DNA of 18,768 nucleotides from Sphingomonadales bacterium (GTDB taxonomy: Bacteria > Pseudomonadota > Alphaproteobacteria > Sphingomonadales > Sphingomonadaceae). A program made the translations under genes and the position numbers. Positions 15,523-18,768 of the stretch are shown piece by piece; within the stretch, counting starts at the first letter, position 1; each line of letters starts with the position of its first letter. Location of the stretch: positions 1 through 18,768 of the forward strand of contig JAIYAA010000027.1 in assembly GCA_027489295.1 (NCBI GenBank), written 5' to 3'. The notes beneath the pieces were generated by a model. That model was not told the DNA's origin. It did no database searches and saw only the letters and a list, made by a program, of their open reading frames with translations.

Positions 15523-16301
15523 GCGGCTTTCTGCAACTTGGGTAGACGGTCGATCACTTCGCGGGCGAGCGCAATATAGGCTTCAGATCCGGCGCAGCGA
15601 TGATCGTAGATCAGCGCCGGCACGCCGTGGCTGGGCGCTTCCGACAGGCGCACGTTCCGCGGGATGACGGTATCGAACACCACCCGCCCCAGCACCGCGC
15701 GAACATCGTCCGAAACTTGGTCGGTCAGGCGATTGCGACGATCGTACATGGTCAGTGCGACGCCGAGGATCGACAGGCCCGGATTGAATCGGCTGCGGAT
15801 GCGCTCGACCGTGTTGAGCAGCTGGCTGAGCCCTTCCAGCGCGAAGAATTCGCACTGCAGCGGAACCAGCAGCGCATGCGCGGCGACCATCGCATTCACG
15901 GTGAGGAGCCCCAGAGACGGCGGGCAATCGACCAGGATGACGTCCCAGCGCTGGGCGCGGTGGCGCTTGATCGCCGCATCGAGGCGGTGGGTGCGGGCGT
16001 CGAACTCGATCAGCTCGATCTCGGCACCGGACAGGTCCTGCGTGGCCGGTACGACGTCGAGGCCGGGTACGCTGCTCGGCACTGCAACATCGTCGAGATT
16101 GGCCTCGGTGACGAGCAAATCATAGCTCGACCGCTCCCGGTCGCCATGGCCGATGCCCAGCCCGGTCGATGCGTTGCCCTGCGGATCGAAGTCGATCAGC
16201 AGCACGCGCTTGCCAGTGGCGGCGAGTGCGGTGCCGACATTGATGGCGGTCGTGGTCTTACCCACCCCGCCCTTCTGATTGGCGATCGTGATGGTGATCA
16301 T
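15519..16301 (-). CDS. parA: Chromosome partitioning ATPase ParA
   Basis: ParA is a nucleoid-bound ATPase whose gradient, stimulated by ParB, moves the duplicated origins apart. The 260-residue protein starts [17 protein letters not shown], containing the deviant Walker A motif KGGVGKTT (10-17), then LLIDFDPQGN (34-43) and Walker B VILVDCPPSLGLLT. Lacking an N-terminal DNA-binding extension, it is the short chromosomal (Soj) type rather than a P1-like plasmid ParA. ATG 16301 overlaps the rsmG TGA by 4 bp. The frame stays open 53 codons upstream, but that segment is rsmG sequence read out of frame and not family-like. Confidence 0.96.
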   Translation of the reverse strand: MITITIANQKGGVGKTTTAINVGTALAATGKRVLLIDFDPQGNASTGLGIGHGDRERSSYDLLVTEANLDDVAVPSSVPGLDVVPATQDLSGAEIELIEFDARTHRLDAAIKRHRAQRWDVILVDCPPSLGLLTVNAMVAAHALLVPLQCEFFALEGLSQLLNTVERIRSRFNPGLSILGVALTMYDRRNRLTDQVSDDVRAVLGRVVFDTVIPRNVRLSEAPSHGVPALIYDHRCAGSEAYIALAREVIDRLPKLQKAA

Positions 16302-16921
16302 CTGGCGCCTATCTGTGTTGCGACCACGATGCCCGAGTCCGGCTGCGTGATGCTGGGTTCCACGTGAAACCGACCTTGCCATTTCGCGCGCGCGGCATCC
16401 ACCTCCGATTGCGCACCACGTCCCTTGGGCAGCAACCAGGCTGTGGACGAATCTGTGCAATGTACTGTGGATAACATCAGCGCCGAGAGTTCGGCGACCG
16501 CCCGCGCCGAGACGACGGCGACGGGTCGCGAAGGGCGATAGGACTCAACCTTGCTGCCAATGACCGTCACGCGACCGGCGATGCCCAGCTGTTCGGCGGC
16601 ATCGCGCAGGAAGACGACACGCTTTGCACGCGGCTCGACAAGCACGATCGGTCGTTCGGTCAGCAGCGCGACGACCAGCCCCGGCAGACCCGCGCCGCTG
16701 CCGACGTCCAGCCAGACACCCTCCCCTGCTTCGGCCGCCAATGGCACCAGCTGCGCGGAGTCGGTGAGGTGTCGCGCCCACAGCGTGTCGAATGTCGAGC
16801 GGGCGATCAGGTTTTGGTGCTGGGACTCTGCGACCAGGATCGCGCCGAAGCGCTCTAGCGCTGTTTCACGTGAAACACCGTAGCGATTGCGCACCCAGGC
16901 TCGGGCTTCGTCTTCGGTCAT
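16298..16921 (-). CDS. rsmG: 16S rRNA (guanine-N7)-methyltransferase RsmG
   Basis: RsmG methylates N7 of G527 in 16S rRNA using S-adenosylmethionine. The 207 residues equal the E. coli length. The SAM-binding motif [11 protein letters not shown] is at 71-81 and LLPKGRGA near 163-170. Its start overlaps the mnmG stop by 4 bp, and its stop overlaps the parA start. The coding sequence holds two parS-like sites and a DnaA box. Around residues 150-161 the protein reads [12 protein letters not shown] with AT-rich codons (TTA, ACA, GTA), unlike the surrounding GC-rich codon use and unlike most RsmG proteins. This suggests the DNA there is under other constraints. Confidence 0.94.
   Translation of the reverse strand: MTEDEARAWVRNRYGVSRETALERFGAILVAESQHQNLIARSTFDTLWARHLTDSAQLVPLAAEAGEGVWLDVGSGAGLPGLVVALLTERPIVLVEPRAKRVVFLRDAAEQLGIAGRVTVIGSKVESYRPSRPVAVVSARAVAELSALMLSTVHCTDSSTAWLLPKGRGAQSEVDAARAKWQGRFHVEPSITQPDSGIVVATQIGAR
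16356..16371. promoter_or_regulatory. parS: Degenerate parS-like site in the 3' part of rsmG
   Basis: GGTTCCACGTGAAACC keeps the core GTTCCACGTGAAAC, which fits the relaxed parS pattern GTTNCACGTGNAAC, but matches the 16-bp consensus at only 13 positions. It lies 55 bases upstream of the parA start and encodes Phe-His-Val-Glu in RsmG. Confidence 0.65.
16466..16474 (-). promoter_or_regulatory. DnaA box in rsmG
   Basis: The 9-mer is TTATCCACA on the minus strand, the exact high-affinity DnaA box. A partial copy (TGTGGACGA on the plus strand, two mismatches) is at 16442-16450, 24 bases away in the same orientation. Both are within rsmG. No AT-rich unwinding element or box cluster accompanies them, so this is not called an origin. 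Confidence 0.55.
16862..16877. promoter_or_regulatory. parS: Perfect parS site in the 5' part of rsmG
   Basis: TGTTTCACGTGAAACA is an exact match to the 16-bp bacterial parS consensus. It encodes Val-Ser-Arg-Glu-Thr at RsmG residues 16-20. It is the strongest ParB loading site in the window, about 560 bases upstream of parA. Confidence 0.95.
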
Positions 16922-18753
16922 GCGACCACCTTTCGGGCATGGAGCAGGATCGCGGACAAGGCTGCAGGGGTGATCCCGCGAATGCGCGCGGCGGCGCCCA
17001 GCGTTTCCGGTGCGGCGGCGGTCAGACGCTCAACCATTTCGTTCGACAGTCCGGGGATCGATGCATAGGCCATATCGGGTCGCAGCCGCACCGCGTCGTT
17101 GGCGCGCAGTTGCGCGACCTCCGCATCCTGCCGTTCCAGATAGGGAGCGTAGCGCGCGTCCTCGACATATTCCGCGAGCAGCGCGGGATCCGCCTCTGGC
17201 GCCGTATCGAGCACCTGCTCGAGCGTCACGCCGGAGAAGCGAAGCCAATCGCGCGCCGCACGCCGGGCGCCATCCTGCGCGACCGGGGCGCCGCGTCCGG
17301 CAAGCTGGTGCGCAGTCCGCTCGACCGCAAAGATCGCATCGAGCTGCGCGCGCCCCTCCCGCCGCGCGGCAAGGCGCTGGATGCGCGCGTCCCCGAGCAG
17401 CCCGAGCTGCTTCGCGATCGGCCCCAGCCGTGTCTCCGCATTGTCGGCGCGCAGGCGGAGGCGGAATTCGGCACGGGCGGTCAGCATGCGATAGGGCTCG
17501 GTCACGCCCTGCAGCACCAGATCGTCGATCATCACACCGAGATAGGAGGTCGCGCGATCAAGCAGCAAGGGCGCCATGCCCAAGGCCAGCGCGGCAGCAT
17601 TGGCGCCGGCAGCGAGCCCCTGCCCGCCCGCTTCCTCATAGCCCGTCGTCCCGTTGATCTGGCCCGCGAAGAACAGCCCGGGGATCAGCGGCAGCGCCAG
17701 CGTCGAGTCCAGTGCGCGCGGATCGATATAGTCATATTCGACCGCATAGCCGGGCACGATGATCTTCGCTGTCTCCAGCCCAGGGATCGATGCGATCATC
17801 GCTTCCTGCACATCAATGGGCAGCGACGTCGACAGGCCGTTCGGGTAGATCCAGTGGTGATCGAGCGCTTCGGGCTCGAGAAAGATCTGGTGTCCGTCGC
17901 GATCGCCGAAGCGGTGGACCTTGTCCTCGATCGACGGGCAATAGCGCGGGCCCTGCGCCTCGATCGCGCCGGTGAACAGCGGTGAGCGATCGAGCCCGCT
18001 ACGGATCGCATCGTGCGTGGCCTGCGTCGTACGGGTGACCGCGCAGTGGAGTTGGGGCAGCGGGCGCGCGGGCGTCATCGCGGACATCGTCCAGGGCTCG
18101 GCATCCGAGGGCTGCTCGTCAGTGCGCACCCAATCGATCGTGCGGCCATCGAGACGCGGCGGCGTGCCCGTCTTGAGCCGCCCCATCGGCAGCGCGAGCT
18201 CGCGCAGCTGTGCTGCCAAGTGGAGGGCGGAAGCCTCTCCTACCCGCCCGCCATCGAACCGCTCTTCGCCGCGGAACAACCGGCCGCCGAGGAAAGTGCC
18301 GGTGGCGAGGACTACCGCTGGTGCTGCCAGGATGCTGCCATCGCGCAGCTGGATGCCGGCGATTCGTCCCCCCTCAAGCACCAGCGCCTCGGCCTCGCCC
18401 TTGACCAGCGTCAGCCCGTCCTGCGCCTTGAGCATCGCCTGGATCGCCGCCGCATAGCGGATGCGATCGGCCTGAACGCGCGGGCCCTGCACGGCCGTCC
18501 CCTTGGAGCGGTTGAGCATGCGGTAATGGATGCCGGCGGCGTCGGCAGCCCGCGCCATCAGCCCGTCGAGCGCGTCGACCTCACGGACGAGATGGCCCTT
18601 GCCCAACCCGCCGATCGCGGGGTTGCACGACATCGCGCCAAGCTTGCCCAGATCGAAGCTGAGCAGCGCCGTGCGCGCGCCGCGACGCGCGGCCGCGGCA
18701 GCCGCCTCGGTGCCGGCATGGCCGCCCCCGATCACGATCACATCGAATTGCAT
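16918..18753 (-). CDS. mnmG: tRNA uridine 5-carboxymethylaminomethyl modification enzyme MnmG
   Basis: With MnmE, this FAD enzyme installs the 5-carboxymethylaminomethyl group on wobble uridine 34 of certain tRNAs. The protein has 611 residues (E. coli 629). It opens with the FAD-binding motif [13 protein letters not shown] (5-17), followed by [55 protein letters not shown] with the conserved cysteine, and the C-terminal FAD region [18 protein letters not shown]. It heads the mnmG-rsmG-parA-parB unit. mnmE usually lies just upstream in this gene order. Only 15 bases remain at the right edge, with GCGGA as a possible ribosome binding site, so its presence cannot be seen. Confidence 0.96.
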   Translation of the reverse strand: MQFDVIVIGGGHAGTEAAAAAARRGARTALLSFDLGKLGAMSCNPAIGGLGKGHLVREVDALDGLMARAADAAGIHYRMLNRSKGTAVQGPRVQADRIRYAAAIQAMLKAQDGLTLVKGEAEALVLEGGRIAGIQLRDGSILAAPAVVLATGTFLGGRLFRGEERFDGGRVGEASALHLAAQLRELALPMGRLKTGTPPRLDGRTIDWVRTDEQPSDAEPWTMSAMTPARPLPQLHCAVTRTTQATHDAIRSGLDRSPLFTGAIEAQGPRYCPSIEDKVHRFGDRDGHQIFLEPEALDHHWIYPNGLSTSLPIDVQEAMIASIPGLETAKIIVPGYAVEYDYIDPRALDSTLALPLIPGLFFAGQINGTTGYEEAGGQGLAAGANAAALALGMAPLLLDRATSYLGVMIDDLVLQGVTEPYRMLTARAEFRLRLRADNAETRLGPIAKQLGLLGDARIQRLAARREGRAQLDAIFAVERTAHQLAGRGAPVAQDGARRAARDWLRFSGVTLEQVLDTAPEADPALLAEYVEDARYAPYLERQDAEVAQLRANDAVRLRPDMAYASIPGLSNEMVERLTAAAPETLGAAARIRGITPAALSAILLHARKVVA

Positions 18754-18768
18754 GGTTCCGCTAAACGC

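Noticed and set aside
16356..16877. oriC within rsmG/parA
   Set aside because: Only one perfect DnaA box and no AT-rich unwinding element. The parS sites suggest proximity to the origin, not the origin itself.
1..18768. Defence system, prophage, transposon, CRISPR array or tRNA
   Set aside because: No transposase, integrase, terminal repeats, regularly spaced repeats or tRNA-like cloverleaf were seen. Gene content is core and ordinary accessory metabolism.

Overview
The window is GC-rich, almost fully coding DNA with tightly packed genes. It looks like a near-origin chromosomal segment of an alphaproteobacterium, most likely a sphingomonad. The reasons are protein style (mGDH, PaoABC-like oxidoreductase, a photolyase-like flavoprotein of a type I recall mainly from alphaproteobacteria) and the mnmG-rsmG-parA-parB block, which in many bacteria lies close to oriC. 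The origin signal is supported by DNA sites: one perfect 16-bp parS (16862-16877), a 15/16 parS (13847-13862), a degenerate parS (16356-16371) and a perfect 9-mer DnaA box (16466-16474), all inside coding sequences. Genus assignment is inference.

Layout, left to right. 1-242 (minus) is the N-terminal part of an uncharacterised, possibly glycosyltransferase-like protein. 243-482 is a divergent intergenic region. 483-2879 (plus) is a membrane-bound PQQ glucose dehydrogenase, followed on the same strand by a hybrid histidine kinase/response regulator (2997-4931). Convergent to these is a minus-strand block: a three-subunit molybdenum hydroxylase of the PaoABC type (8652 down to 4971, with 4-bp overlaps), a DUF808/YedI-like membrane protein (8775-9713), a secreted GH3 beta-glucosidase/beta-xylosidase (9788-12439), uracil phosphoribosyltransferase upp (12605-13261), a photolyase-like FAD protein with apparently inverted domain order (13328-14563), then parB, parA, rsmG and mnmG (14626-18753). 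The last four form one translationally coupled unit in the order mnmG > rsmG > parA > parB, each junction a 4-bp ATGA overlap.

How the genes fit together. The right third is core chromosome maintenance: tRNA wobble-U modification (MnmG), 16S rRNA methylation (RsmG) and chromosome segregation (ParA/ParB with its own parS sites nearby). The left two thirds are metabolic: periplasmic glucose oxidation (Gcd), oxidation of aldehydes by a Mo/Fe-S/FAD enzyme that here seems cytoplasmic, and release of sugars from plant-type oligosaccharides (GH3). The hybrid kinase next to gcd has a periplasmic sensor domain of unknown ligand.

No tRNA, rRNA, CRISPR, insertion sequence or prophage was seen, and no gene-free stretch exceeds about 240 bp. 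I found no clear new multi-gene system. The most unusual items are the photolyase-like protein with its C-terminal alpha/beta domain, the parS site inside its gene, and the DnaA box in an AT-rich codon patch of rsmG.
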